From Bradyrhizobium sp. KBS0727 (GTDB lineage Bacteria > Pseudomonadota > Alphaproteobacteria > Rhizobiales > Xanthobacteraceae): a DNA stretch of 64,000 bases. The notes beneath the pieces are model-generated. The model ran no database searches, was not told the DNA's origin, and saw only the letters and a program-made list of their open reading frames with translations. The DNA is taken from NCBI RefSeq assembly GCF_005937885.2, contig NZ_CP042176.1:5141501-5205500 (forward strand). Reading direction: 5' to 3'. The translations under genes and the position numbers were made by a program. How positions within the stretch are numbered: the stretch's first letter is position 1; each line of letters opens with the position of its first letter. Shown in pieces: positions 33,990-41,499 of this stretch.

Positions 33990-34541
33990 TCAGCGCTTCT
34001 GCGTCGCGAACCCGTAGATCAGCGCCAGACGGTCGAGGCATTCGTAGAAGCGCCTCGCGAAATAGTCGCGCCAGCGCTGGGTGCGCAATCCCCGCCGCTG
34101 CCCGATCTGTTCCATGGACATGCCGTGAACCAGCACATCATGAACCAGCGCCGAGCCGTCGGCGCCGAGTTCGCGCTCGGCGCGGTTCAGCCGCAGCACC
34201 GCCTTGCGCTGTCCTTCGGTGATCGGTTCGCGCATCTGGCCGCCATCGACATATTCCCGGGTCGGATCGACCGCGCGCGGGCCCCGCTCGGCCTTTTCCC
34301 AATCGCTCTGGAAGGCGCGTCCGGCCTGATACTGTGCCTCGTCGATCTGGCGGTGCGAATGCAACCGCCCCAGCGGATCGTTGCGGATCGAGCGCAGCGC
34401 CACGATCTTCTCGCCGGGATCAAGCGCAAGTGGATTGTCGACCTCGACGGTCGCGACTTCGGCGTTGCGCAACAGATCCCGCGCCCGTCGGTCATGCGCC
34501 TTGGCGGGGTTGTGGGGCTTTTTGCGTTTCGCTTTGGGCAT
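33990..34541 (-). CDS. DUF6456-like protein of GcrA-linked module
   Basis: The product has 183 residues. The N-terminus is strongly basic (PKAKRKKPHNPAKAHDRRAR). The middle has MREPITEGQRKAVLRLNRAERELG and the end HGMSMEQIGQRRGLRTQRWRDYF, a helix-turn-helix-like segment followed by CLDRLALIYGF. This agrees with the DUF6456 family often found near GcrA-like and phage regulatory genes. It is probably a DNA-associated protein. It lies 54 bases downstream of the GcrA-like gene on the same strand. The family assignment is from memory of the layout and is not certain. Confidence 0.65.
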   Translation of the reverse strand: MPKAKRKKPHNPAKAHDRRARDLLRNAEVATVEVDNPLALDPGEKIVALRSIRNDPLGRLHSHRQIDEAQYQAGRAFQSDWEKAERGPRAVDPTREYVDGGQMREPITEGQRKAVLRLNRAERELGADGSALVHDVLVHGMSMEQIGQRRGLRTQRWRDYFARRFYECLDRLALIYGFATQKR

Positions 34542-34595
34542 ATCTGGCGGTCTCCTTTCGACAATGACATTCGAATGCGGGTTGAAAAATCCTCG

Positions 34596-35129
34596 TTACG
34601 CCGTCTCCACGATCCGCAGCCAGATGGCGCCGGCCTCGCGCTCCGGCGGCACGACGGGATCGCGGCTCAAATGAAAATGCGGCGTGCAATAGCTCGAACC
34701 GGGCCGGCGCGGGTGACCGCAGAAGGTGATGGCTTCGCCCTCTTGGTCGCCGCTATAGGGATAGCGGCAATCGCCGCGCTCGAGCTCGATCAGCGAAAGG
34801 TGGCGCGGCTCGACTCCGGCGCAACGCAGCTTCGGCGGCTCTTGCGCCTTCAGAGGTGGTGTCGGCCAGCGTAGCGCAGCCCATCCGGGCTCGGCCGGCC
34901 GAGGTTTGACAATTCTCTCCAGCCGCGGCGGCTCCGCCTGCAGCAGGGGCTGTGGACGATCGGGACCGCCAAGTCCCATTCGCCTGGCGCGGCCGATCGC
35001 GGCGTTCCGCGTATAGGCCGTCTTGAACTTCAGGTTGATCGCCTTGACGATCTCCGAAAATGGCAGCCGCTCGGCGAGATGCTTGCGCAGGGCGTCCGAA
35101 TGCTCAGGCGGCCAGCTTGTCTGCTCCAT
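34596..35129 (-). CDS. GcrA-family cell-cycle regulator-like protein
   Basis: The product has 177 residues. GcrA binds sigma70 and methylated GANTC promoter sites in alphaproteobacteria. Here residues about 4-53 form the N-terminal DNA-binding domain (SWPPEHSDALRKHLAERLPF..AAIGRARRMGLGG). The C-terminus keeps the Cys/His segment GDCRYPYSGD..ITFCGHPRRPGSSYCTPH. The middle is a proline-rich linker. It is shorter in the N-terminal consensus than the housekeeping GcrA, so it is more likely an accessory copy of the kind carried by prophages and islands. It is divergent from the S24-type repressor, across three operators. Confidence 0.78.
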   Translation of the reverse strand: MEQTSWPPEHSDALRKHLAERLPFSEIVKAINLKFKTAYTRNAAIGRARRMGLGGPDRPQPLLQAEPPRLERIVKPRPAEPGWAALRWPTPPLKAQEPPKLRCAGVEPRHLSLIELERGDCRYPYSGDQEGEAITFCGHPRRPGSSYCTPHFHLSRDPVVPPEREAGAIWLRIVETA

Positions 35130-35169
35130 TACTCCCACCTCTTCCCTGTCACGCCCGGCCCGCCCTCAA

Positions 35170-35186
35170 TTTCTGATATTCCGAAA
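35170..35186. promoter_or_regulatory. Operator O1 for the S24-type repressor
   Basis: TTTCTGATATTCCGAAA, a 17-bp imperfect palindrome of the form TTTCNGA-N3-TCNGAAA. It is the copy nearest the GcrA-like gene, in the divergent promoter region. Confidence 0.6.
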
Positions 35187-35202
35187 TCAAAGTCAAGCTT
35201 GA

Positions 35203-35219
35203 TTTCTGATAATCGGAAT
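35203..35219. promoter_or_regulatory. Operator O2 for the S24-type repressor
   Basis: TTTCTGATAATCGGAAT, the middle copy, 33 bases from O1 and 25 bases from O3 (start to start), in the same orientation. Three aligned copies between divergent genes are the pattern of phage-type repressor operators. Confidence 0.6.
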
Positions 35220-35227
35220 TGCTATCA

Positions 35228-35244
35228 TTTCTGAAATTCGGAAA
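35228..35244. promoter_or_regulatory. Operator O3 for the S24-type repressor
   Basis: TTTCTGAAATTCGGAAA ends 9 bases before the repressor ATG at 35254 and overlaps the ribosome-site region (GGAAAGGATGAG), so binding here could shut off the repressor's own gene. Confidence 0.6.
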
Positions 35245-35253
35245 GGATGAGCC

Positions 35254-35892
35254 ATGCTGGACATCAGGCTGATCGAACGCGGACTGGAGAAGCCGGGCAA
35301 GACCAAGGGCGGTCTCGCCGCGGCCATGGGCGTTCGTCCGGGCGCGGTCTCCGAGATCCTGTCGGGGATTCGCCTGATCAAGGCGTCGGAAATCGCGCCG
35401 ATCATGGAGTATCTCGAACTGAACTCGGTGCCGATCATGGGCCGCGTCGGCGCCGGCGCCTCGATCGAGCCCGAGCACGAGCAGGTGCCGCCGGAAGGCC
35501 TTGGCGAGGTCGAACTGCCCTTCCCGATAGCCGAAGAGACCATCGCGTTCGAGGTCGCCGGCGATTCCATGCTGCCCAAATACGAAAATGGCGATATTAT
35601 CGTGGTCTTTCGCGAACAGCATCATCCGCTGTCGAGTTTCTACGGCGAGGAAGCCGCCGTGCGCCTGAAGACCGGCGAACGCTATCTGAAGACGATCGAG
35701 CGGGGAAAATCCGCCGCACTGGTCAATCTCACAAGTTTCAATGCCAAGCCGATCAGCGGAGTAAAGCTCGAATGGATCGGCGAGATCTGCGTCACTCTGC
35801 CGAGAGGCCAGATCGAACGGCTGCGCAACAAGGCGCTGACGCGGACGCGCAAGGCGGCCAAGGCGCCGGGCGGACGGACGCCGGAAAAGTAA
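35254..35892 (+). CDS. S24-type self-cleaving repressor (LexA/CI-like)
   Basis: The product has 212 residues. The N-terminal helix-turn-helix (about 10-50: TKGGLAAAMGVRPGAVSEIL) is followed by a cleavage-region sequence GRVGAGAS, where the Ala67-Gly68 bond matches the LexA/CI scissile site. The peptidase dyad is visible: Ser105 in AGDSMLPKY and probably Lys146 in RYLKTI. The C-terminal tail (RTRKAAKAPGG) is basic. This is a DNA-damage-cleavable repressor layout. It faces operators O1-O3 upstream and O4 downstream. The operator differs from the alphaproteobacterial LexA box (GTTC-N7-GTTC), so it is not the housekeeping LexA. Confidence 0.85.
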   Translation: MLDIRLIERGLEKPGKTKGGLAAAMGVRPGAVSEILSGIRLIKASEIAPIMEYLELNSVPIMGRVGAGASIEPEHEQVPPEGLGEVELPFPIAEETIAFEVAGDSMLPKYENGDIIVVFREQHHPLSSFYGEEAAVRLKTGERYLKTIERGKSAALVNLTSFNAKPISGVKLEWIGEICVTLPRGQIERLRNKALTRTRKAAKAPGGRTPEK

Positions 35893-35953
35893 CCGGCCCG
35901 ACAGTAGGGTGATTCTGCCCGACGGACCCGGACAGAGCCGCCAGGGCGACGTC

Positions 35954-35970
35954 TTTCCGATTTGCCGAAT
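35954..35970. promoter_or_regulatory. Possible degenerate operator O5
   Basis: TTTCCGATTTGCCGAAT matches the operator consensus at most positions and lies 32 bases before O4, about the same spacing as O1 to O2. It is a weak match on its own. Confidence 0.3.
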
Positions 35971-35985
35971 TTTGCGCTGGACTTT

Positions 35986-36002
35986 TTTCTGATTTTCAGA
36001 AA
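35986..36002. promoter_or_regulatory. Operator O4, perfect palindrome
   Basis: TTTCTGATTTTCAGAAA: 7-bp arms, no mismatch, 3-base centre. It is located downstream of the repressor gene and about 50 bases before the start of the small gene at 36053, a normal operator position. Confidence 0.65.
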
Positions 36003-36052
36003 TAATGCCGTCGTTCGATTCCCATTCCCCGGATGAGGGCCAGATCGCCAGC

Positions 36053-36328
36053 ATGCAATACTTCGTCGTGATGGTCGACTACGGCCGGCGCGGCCGCGAG
36101 GCCGTCGTCGACCCGGAAATCACCCGTCGCAAGGTCGTCTCGCGGATCGCGTCCGGCGAATACGCGAACATCAGCTTCATTCATGAAATCGCGGATTGCT
36201 CGGTCGAGGACATCACCGCCGATATACTGAGCGAAGCCGCCCTGCCCGACATCGACGCGGCGGGCCCCGATCTGCAGGCTAACCAATTCGATCATGTTCG
36301 CGATCGGCGCAAGCATGAGACGATTTGA
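36053..36328 (+). CDS. Small protein, putatively repressor-controlled
   Basis: The product has 91 residues from the ATG at 36053 (QYFVVMVDYGRRGREAVVDP), with GAGGG 13 bases upstream. An ATG at 36005 is in frame but would overlap operator O4 and have no ribosome site. The sequence is mixed alpha/beta with an acidic segment (EIADCSVEDITADILSEAAL) and a charged end. I recall similar unnamed proteins near regulators in rhizobia, but I do not recognise a function. Its position suggests it is derepressed together with the S24 regulon. Confidence 0.6.
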   Translation: MQYFVVMVDYGRRGREAVVDPEITRRKVVSRIASGEYANISFIHEIADCSVEDITADILSEAALPDIDAAGPDLQANQFDHVRDRRKHETI

Positions 36329-36486
36329 GGGCGCGCGATCGCGGTCTTCCTCAAAAGCGCCTTCCTCAAAAAATTGTGATCGTCTACCAATTCCAGGCGC
36401 TGGCAATCGGCTTAATTTTCCTTCACGCAGAGTCTATTCGAACGTGGCGGACAGTCGCGCTAGATTCGCGACTCAATTCCTCCGGC

Positions 36487-37800
36487 ATGCAAAGTTCTCA
36501 ACTCTCAATGTATCCTTCCATGAAGGCCGAGATTGCCGCGCGCGACGGCGATCTCCGGCTCTGTCTCCTGCTCGGAATCGCGGCCTGGTTTCTCTTTTTG
36601 GATCACGTTCCGCACAACGCGGTCAATCTGCTGACCATGCGCAATTACGGATTCAGCGGTGCCACCGACCTGTTCGTGTTCGTCGGCGGCTATACCGCCG
36701 CTATCCTCTACGGAAGGATGATGCTGGAGCGCGGCTTCATCGTGACGGTCACCCGCGTCTTCAAGCGGCTGTGGCAGCTCTATGCCGCCTATGTGGTCCT
36801 GTTCGTGATCTATATCGACCTGATCGGATACGTCGCGCGGAAATCCGCGGCACCCGAAATCATCGGCGAATTCAATGTTACCGGGATCGTCGATCACACC
36901 ATCCGGACACTGATTTACGGCCTGTTGCTGCAGGCCAAGCCGCTCAACCTCGATGTGCTGCAGCTCTTCATCGTGTTGATGGCATTCTTCCCGTTCGTGC
37001 TGTTCGGGATGATGCGCCGCCCTGGCCTGACAATGGCCGGGTCGGTCGGCTTGTACATGGTGGCCCGGCATCTCGACTGGAACCTGTCGGCCTATCCGGA
37101 TGGACGCTGGTATTTCAATCCCTTCTGCTGGCAACTGCTGTTTGTGCTTGGGGGCTGGCTTGCCCTGAGCCGCGCCAAGGCGATGCGCGCCATCCACGCG
37201 CTGCAGGAAATCTCGCTCCTGCGCATGGCGGCGCTGTTGTACCTGCTGTTCGCATTGATCGTGACGCTGGCCGGGAAATTCCCGCAGCTCGCCGCGATGA
37301 TGCCGGAGCCCGTGCTCGATACTTTCCTTCCCAACGACAAGGAAAGCATCGCCCCCTACCGGGTGCTGCACTTCCTGGCGCTGGCTTTCCTCTTCAGCCA
37401 CTTGGTGCCACGGGACTGGCGCGGCTTTCAATGGCCGGCGCTGCAGCCGCTCATGAAGTGCGGCGAAGAATGGCTGCCCGTGTTCTGCGCCGGCGTATTC
37501 CTGTCGTTTGCCGGACACTTCATCCTGATCACGGGTCCAGATTCACTCGCCATGCAGGTCCTCGTCAGCATTGCCGGAATTGCCGCCATGACAGGCGTTG
37601 CCTATTACGTGTCCTGGTCCAGACGGCAGGACCTAAAGCCCGCGCGCTCGCACAGTCCTGACCAAGCCGCGACGCTGGTTCCTACGGCGCATGCTCAATA
37701 TGAGCACGGATCGATTGGCTGGCCTGATCGATCCAGCCAAACTTCGTCACGGCCGCAATCATGTTCGACAGACCTTCCTGCCACCATGCCTCGGATTTGA
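36487..37800 (+). CDS. opgC: OpgC-domain membrane protein (succinyl-modification of periplasmic glucans)
   Basis: This 437-residue polytopic membrane protein has about ten hydrophobic segments. The OpgC signature starts RDGDLRLCLLLGIAAWFLFL and continues DHVPHNAVNLLTMRNYGFSG. OpgC adds succinyl groups to osmoregulated periplasmic glucans. The Met at 36487 is chosen tentatively; Met at 36508 and 36520 are alternatives, and no clear ribosome site is seen for any. The last 60 residues are Ser/Pro-rich, without membrane segments, and probably not part of the domain. No other opg gene is nearby, so a role with opgGH elsewhere is assumed. Confidence 0.82.
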   Translation: MQSSQLSMYPSMKAEIAARDGDLRLCLLLGIAAWFLFLDHVPHNAVNLLTMRNYGFSGATDLFVFVGGYTAAILYGRMMLERGFIVTVTRVFKRLWQLYAAYVVLFVIYIDLIGYVARKSAAPEIIGEFNVTGIVDHTIRTLIYGLLLQAKPLNLDVLQLFIVLMAFFPFVLFGMMRRPGLTMAGSVGLYMVARHLDWNLSAYPDGRWYFNPFCWQLLFVLGGWLALSRAKAMRAIHALQEISLLRMAALLYLLFALIVTLAGKFPQLAAMMPEPVLDTFLPNDKESIAPYRVLHFLALAFLFSHLVPRDWRGFQWPALQPLMKCGEEWLPVFCAGVFLSFAGHFILITGPDSLAMQVLVSIAGIAAMTGVAYYVSWSRRQDLKPARSHSPDQAATLVPTAHAQYEHGSIGWPDRSSQTSSRPQSCSTDLPATMPRI

Positions 37801-37812
37801 GCGAAGGCCATG

Positions 37813-37833
37813 CCCTCGGACTTGATCCGAGGG
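37813..37833. terminator. Hairpin between OpgC and thiolase genes
   Basis: CCCTCGGA/TCCGAGGG stem of 8 bp with a five-base loop, in a convergent intergenic region immediately before repeat A copy 4. Confidence 0.55.
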
Positions 37834-37838
37834 TGTTA

Positions 37839-37866
37839 CCGGTTCGCGTGAAGAAAACGCGTCAAA
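37839..37866 (-). repeat. Dispersed repeat family A, copy 4 (truncated, inverted)
   Basis: CCGGTTCGCGTGAAGAAAAC followed by GCGTCAAA is the reverse complement of the tail TTGACGC..TTCTTCACGCGAACCGG of copy 2. Only the tail is present; the hairpin block is absent. Confidence 0.7.
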
Positions 37867-37876
37867 CCAAGAAAGC

Positions 37877-39109
37877 CTAGACCCGCTCGATGATGATGGC
37901 CGGCGCCATGCCGCCGGCGGCGCACATCGTCACCAGGCCGCGCTTGAGATTGCGTCGCTCCAGCTCGTCGAGCACGGTGCCGATCAGGATCGAACCGGTC
38001 GCCCCGATCGGGTGGCCGAGCGCAATCGAGCCGCCATTGACGTTGACCTTGTCGCGGTCGAGCTTGAGGTCGCGAATGAATTTTTCGGCGACGACCGCAA
38101 AGGCTTCGTTGATCTCGAACAGGTCGATATCGTCGATCGTGAGGCCGGCCTTGGCCAGCACCTTGCGGGCCGCCGGCACCGGCGCATTCAGCATCAGAGT
38201 CGGCGAGTCCCCCATGTTCGCCATCGCGACCACACGAGCACGCGGCTTCAGGCCATGCGCCTTGGCATAGCTCGGCGAGGCCAGCAGGATCGCGGCCGAG
38301 CCATCGACGACGCCGGAGGAATTGCCGGCATGGTGCATGAAGTTAATGTCGAGGCCGGGATGTTTTTCGAGAATGAGATTGCGGTAGGTGGTGCCCTTGT
38401 CGTCGAGCGGATAGTCGGCAATCGCTGAAAAGGCCGGCTTCAGTCCGGCCAACCCTTCGAGCGTGGTCTGCGGGCGCGGATATTCCTCGCGGTCGAGCGC
38501 GAGACTGCCGTCCTCGTGGTAGACCGGCACGAGGCTCTTGTCGAAATGGCCGCCCTTGATCGCGGCCGCCGCCCGCTTCTGGCTTTCAAGGCCCAGTTGA
38601 TCGACGTCCTGCCGCGTGATGCCTTCGAGCGACGCCACCGCATCGGCGCAAACGCCCTGATGCGACTGCGGATGCCGGGCGCGCAGGCGGAGATTGCCGT
38701 TGTCCATCATGAACGGCCCCTCGCCGCGGCGGCCTTCCATCGACATCATCTCGGTGCCGCCGGCGATCACGAGATCCTCGGAGCCGGACATGATGGCGTT
38801 GGCCGCCATGTTGACGCTGGTGATGCCGGACCCGCAAAAGCGATCCAGCGTCACGCCGCTGGCGCGCACGTCGTAACCGGCATCGAGCGCCGACATCCGG
38901 CCGAGATCGCCGCTCTGCGGACCGCGCTGGGAACTGGTTCCCCAGATGATGTCATCGACATCGGCGGTATTGATGCCGGTGCGATCGGCCAGCGCGCGCA
39001 ATACAGTCGCGCCGAGTTGCTGCGGATGGATACCCGCCAATGCACCCTTGCCGGCCTTGCCAATGCCGCGCGGCGTCCTGCATGCGTCGATGATCAGCGC
39101 GTCAACCAT
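37877..39109 (-). CDS. Acetyl-CoA acetyltransferase/acyl-CoA thiolase
   Basis: This 410-residue thiolase carries out thiolysis or condensation of acyl-CoAs. The nucleophile is Cys92 in LDRFCGSGITS. The other catalytic parts are FEINEAFA, GGSIALGHPIGATG and the C-terminal active-site cysteine in MCAAGGMAPA. The ATG at 39109 with GGAAAC upstream is preferred; the frame is open further up to 39211 through a tandem repeat. It would close the catabolic series of acyl-CoA enzymes in this window. The exact chain-length preference is unknown. Confidence 0.93.
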   Translation of the reverse strand: MVDALIIDACRTPRGIGKAGKGALAGIHPQQLGATVLRALADRTGINTADVDDIIWGTSSQRGPQSGDLGRMSALDAGYDVRASGVTLDRFCGSGITSVNMAANAIMSGSEDLVIAGGTEMMSMEGRRGEGPFMMDNGNLRLRARHPQSHQGVCADAVASLEGITRQDVDQLGLESQKRAAAAIKGGHFDKSLVPVYHEDGSLALDREEYPRPQTTLEGLAGLKPAFSAIADYPLDDKGTTYRNLILEKHPGLDINFMHHAGNSSGVVDGSAAILLASPSYAKAHGLKPRARVVAMANMGDSPTLMLNAPVPAARKVLAKAGLTIDDIDLFEINEAFAVVAEKFIRDLKLDRDKVNVNGGSIALGHPIGATGSILIGTVLDELERRNLKRGLVTMCAAGGMAPAIIIERV

Positions 39110-39127
39110 GGTGTTTCCTTCACGGGT

Positions 39128-39179
39128 TTTCTTTACGAAATTTCTTTGCGAGGTTTCTTTACGAGATTTCTTGGAGAAG
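39128..39179. repeat. Four tandem 13-bp repeats upstream of the thiolase
   Basis: Units TTTCTTTACGAAA, TTTCTTTGCGAGG, TTTCTTTACGAGA and TTTCTTGGAGAAG are head to tail, 19 bases or more before the thiolase ATG. On the transcribed strand each unit gives an A-rich AAAGAAA. Confidence 0.75.
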
Positions 39180-39264
39180 CCTGTTGATTGGCCGCATTTG
39201 CAGCCGATCATGCGCCAAAGTCAATTCACCCTGCCCCCGCATCCGGACACCTCCGACGTGCCCT

Positions 39265-40218
39265 TCAATCAACCCTGGCGCCGGTCGCCTTGACGATGTC
39301 ACCCCAGCGCGAATATTCGCTTTTGATGAACGCGCCAAACCCTTCCGGTCCGGCCGTGCGCTGAATCACGCCTAGGGCCACGAATTTCTGGCCGATGTCG
39401 TCGGATTGAACGACCTTGATAATCGCGGCGCTGAGCGCCTCGACCCGTTCCTTCGGCGTTCCCGCCGGAACCACGAAGCCGAGCCAGGCTGCGAGACCGA
39501 AGCCCGGAAAGCCTTGTTCGGCCAGCGTCGGCGTATCGGGAAAGGCCGGCACGCGCTGCGAATAACCACTCGCGATCAGCCGCAAGCCCCCGGACTGGAT
39601 GAAGGGCTGGGTCACGGCCACCGTATCCATCGCGCTGTTCACGACGCCCGCCATCAGGTCGGTCATTGCCGGTGCGCTGCCGCGATAGGGGACGTGCAGC
39701 ATGGTGATGCCGGCGCGCCGCTTGAAGTCTTCCATGCCGAGATGCGACAGCGTACCATTGCCGGAAGACGCGTAGACGAACTTGTCGGGGTGCGCCTTCG
39801 CATAGGCGATCAGTTCCGGCACGGTCTTCACCGGCAATGACGGGTTGACCACCAGCAGCATCGGCAAGTCGCAGATCAGCGCCACCGGCGCAAAATCCTT
39901 CAACGTATCGTAGCCGACGGATTTATAGAGATGCGGATTGGCGACCATCGAGGCCAGCGGCGCCAGCACCAGCGTGCGGCCGTCCGGCGGCGACTTGGCG
40001 AGGCCTGCAAGCGCGATACTGCCGCCCTGCCCCGGCCGGTTCTCGACGATGAACGTCTCACCAAGGATCGGACCGATGCGTTCGGCGATCAGGCGGGCGA
40101 TGATATCCGTCGCCTGCCCTGGCGGAAATCCGACGACGATGCGCGACACTTCGGCCGCCTGCGCCGGTGCCAGTGCGGCCAGGAACAGCGCCAGCGCGAC
40201 AACCACGATGCGTTTCAT
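39265..40218 (-). CDS. Bug-family (TctC-like) substrate-binding protein
   Basis: This 317-residue periplasmic protein has a signal peptide (KRIVVVALALFLAALAPAQA). It shows the Bug pattern RIVVGFPPGQATDIIARLI, ENRPGQGGSIALAGLAKSPP near 57-79, the bridge PYRGSAPAMTDLMAGVV and the C-terminal PAGTPKERVEALSAAI. It binds a small carboxylate. It follows the CoA-transferase at 40230 on the same strand after 11 bases, which suggests that the bound acid is activated by that enzyme. No TctA/TctB membrane genes are in the window. Confidence 0.92.
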   Translation of the reverse strand: MKRIVVVALALFLAALAPAQAAEVSRIVVGFPPGQATDIIARLIAERIGPILGETFIVENRPGQGGSIALAGLAKSPPDGRTLVLAPLASMVANPHLYKSVGYDTLKDFAPVALICDLPMLLVVNPSLPVKTVPELIAYAKAHPDKFVYASSGNGTLSHLGMEDFKRRAGITMLHVPYRGSAPAMTDLMAGVVNSAMDTVAVTQPFIQSGGLRLIASGYSQRVPAFPDTPTLAEQGFPGFGLAAWLGFVVPAGTPKERVEALSAAIIKVVQSDDIGQKFVALGVIQRTAGPEGFGAFIKSEYSRWGDIVKATGARVD

Positions 40219-40229
40219 TGGTCGTTCCC

Positions 40230-41459
40230 CTAAATGATGCGCGCGGCGCGCAGCCGGTCTATCTCATCCGGCGTCAGCCCCAGCGCGGCGTAGATCTCAT
40301 CATTGTGCTGGCCGATCGAAGGGCCGGCGCTGAGCACCGCGCCCGGCGTTTCCGAGAAGCGCGGCACCACGCATTGCATGCGGACGTTACCGAGTTCCGG
40401 ATCAGCCACACTGACGATGGTCTCGCGTGCGATGAAGTGCGGATCGGCAAAGATATCGGCGGCGTCATAGATCGGCGAGAAGCCGACTTCGTGCGCCTCG
40501 AACCGCGTGCGCAGTTCCGCCAAGGTGAGACGCGCGATGGCGCCGCCAACGATGGCATCCAGCGCGTCGCGGTTTTTTACCCGCGCCGGATTGTCGGCAA
40601 ACCTGGGATCGCCCAGCAAGTCCCCGAGTTCGAGCGCGGCGCATAGCCGGACGAAGATGCTCTGGGTGGAAGCGGCGATCGATGCCCATTTGCCGTCGCC
40701 GGTCGCATAGATATTGCCGGGCGCGGCATACTGGCTGCGATTGCCGCTGGCGGTTCGCACCACGCCGAGTTGGTCGTATTCGATGGCGAGGAAGTCGAGC
40801 GTGCGCAGCATCGCTTCCGTCATCGAGCAATCGATCTCCTGGCCACGCGCCGCCGGCTCTTCCTTCAGCCTGTACAGCGCCGACAGCACGCCGACCGCGC
40901 CGAACAGTCCGCCGATCGCATCCGAGATCGGATAGCCGAGATGCAGCGGCGAGCCGCCCTCCTCGCCGCACATCCGGGTGAAGCCGCTCATCGCCTCGAA
41001 GATCCGCGCAAAGCCGGGACGGTCGCGATAAGGCCCGGTCTGCCCGAAGCCGGTGACGCGGAGGATCGTCAGCCGCGGATTGATCTGCTGCAGCCACTCC
41101 CGGGTGATACCCCACTGGTCTAGCGTGCCGGAACGGAAATTCTCGATCAGGACATCACGGTCGCCGAGCAGCCGCGCCAGCAGCGCCATGCCGTCCGGCT
41201 TGCGCAGATCGAGCGTGATGCCCTTCTTGTTGCGGTTGGTGACCTTCCACCACAGCGGCACGTCGTTCTTGTGCGGCGCCAGTTCGCGGAGCGGATCGCC
41301 CTTGCCCGGCAACTCGACCTTGATGACGTCGGCACCGAGATCGGCCAGCAGAGTTGCTGCGAACGGACCGGCCACCACGGTCGACATATCGAGGATGCGC
41401 AGGCCGACGAGCGGGCCGGAAGGACGGGGTGAAGCGGAGGATGCGGCTGAAGGTTTCAT
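40230..41459 (-). CDS. Class III (CaiB/BaiF) CoA-transferase
   Basis: The product has 409 residues. Family features are VGLRILDMSTVVAGPFAATL, ADLGADVIKVELPGKGDPLR, NRNKKGITLDL (about 75-85) and catalytic Asp180 in GYPISDAIGG. It forms an operon with the Bug protein downstream and is divergent from the LysR regulator at 41500. The 40-base gap between the two starts must hold the LysR binding site. It is likely induced by the acid it activates. Confidence 0.92.
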   Translation of the reverse strand: MKPSAASSASPRPSGPLVGLRILDMSTVVAGPFAATLLADLGADVIKVELPGKGDPLRELAPHKNDVPLWWKVTNRNKKGITLDLRKPDGMALLARLLGDRDVLIENFRSGTLDQWGITREWLQQINPRLTILRVTGFGQTGPYRDRPGFARIFEAMSGFTRMCGEEGGSPLHLGYPISDAIGGLFGAVGVLSALYRLKEEPAARGQEIDCSMTEAMLRTLDFLAIEYDQLGVVRTASGNRSQYAAPGNIYATGDGKWASIAASTQSIFVRLCAALELGDLLGDPRFADNPARVKNRDALDAIVGGAIARLTLAELRTRFEAHEVGFSPIYDAADIFADPHFIARETIVSVADPELGNVRMQCVVPRFSETPGAVLSAGPSIGQHNDEIYAALGLTPDEIDRLRAARII

Positions 41460-41499
41460 GCCGGCATCCTAGCCGGGCGCCAATCCATGCTGTAGGATC

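Noticed and set aside
35161-35244. Canonical alphaproteobacterial LexA box
   Set aside because: The sites are TTTCNGA-N3-TCNGAAA palindromes. No GTTC-N7-GTTC element is present in the region.
39128-39179. CRISPR array
   Set aside because: The units are only 13 bp, contiguous and without spacers. No repeat-spacer pattern occurs anywhere in the window.
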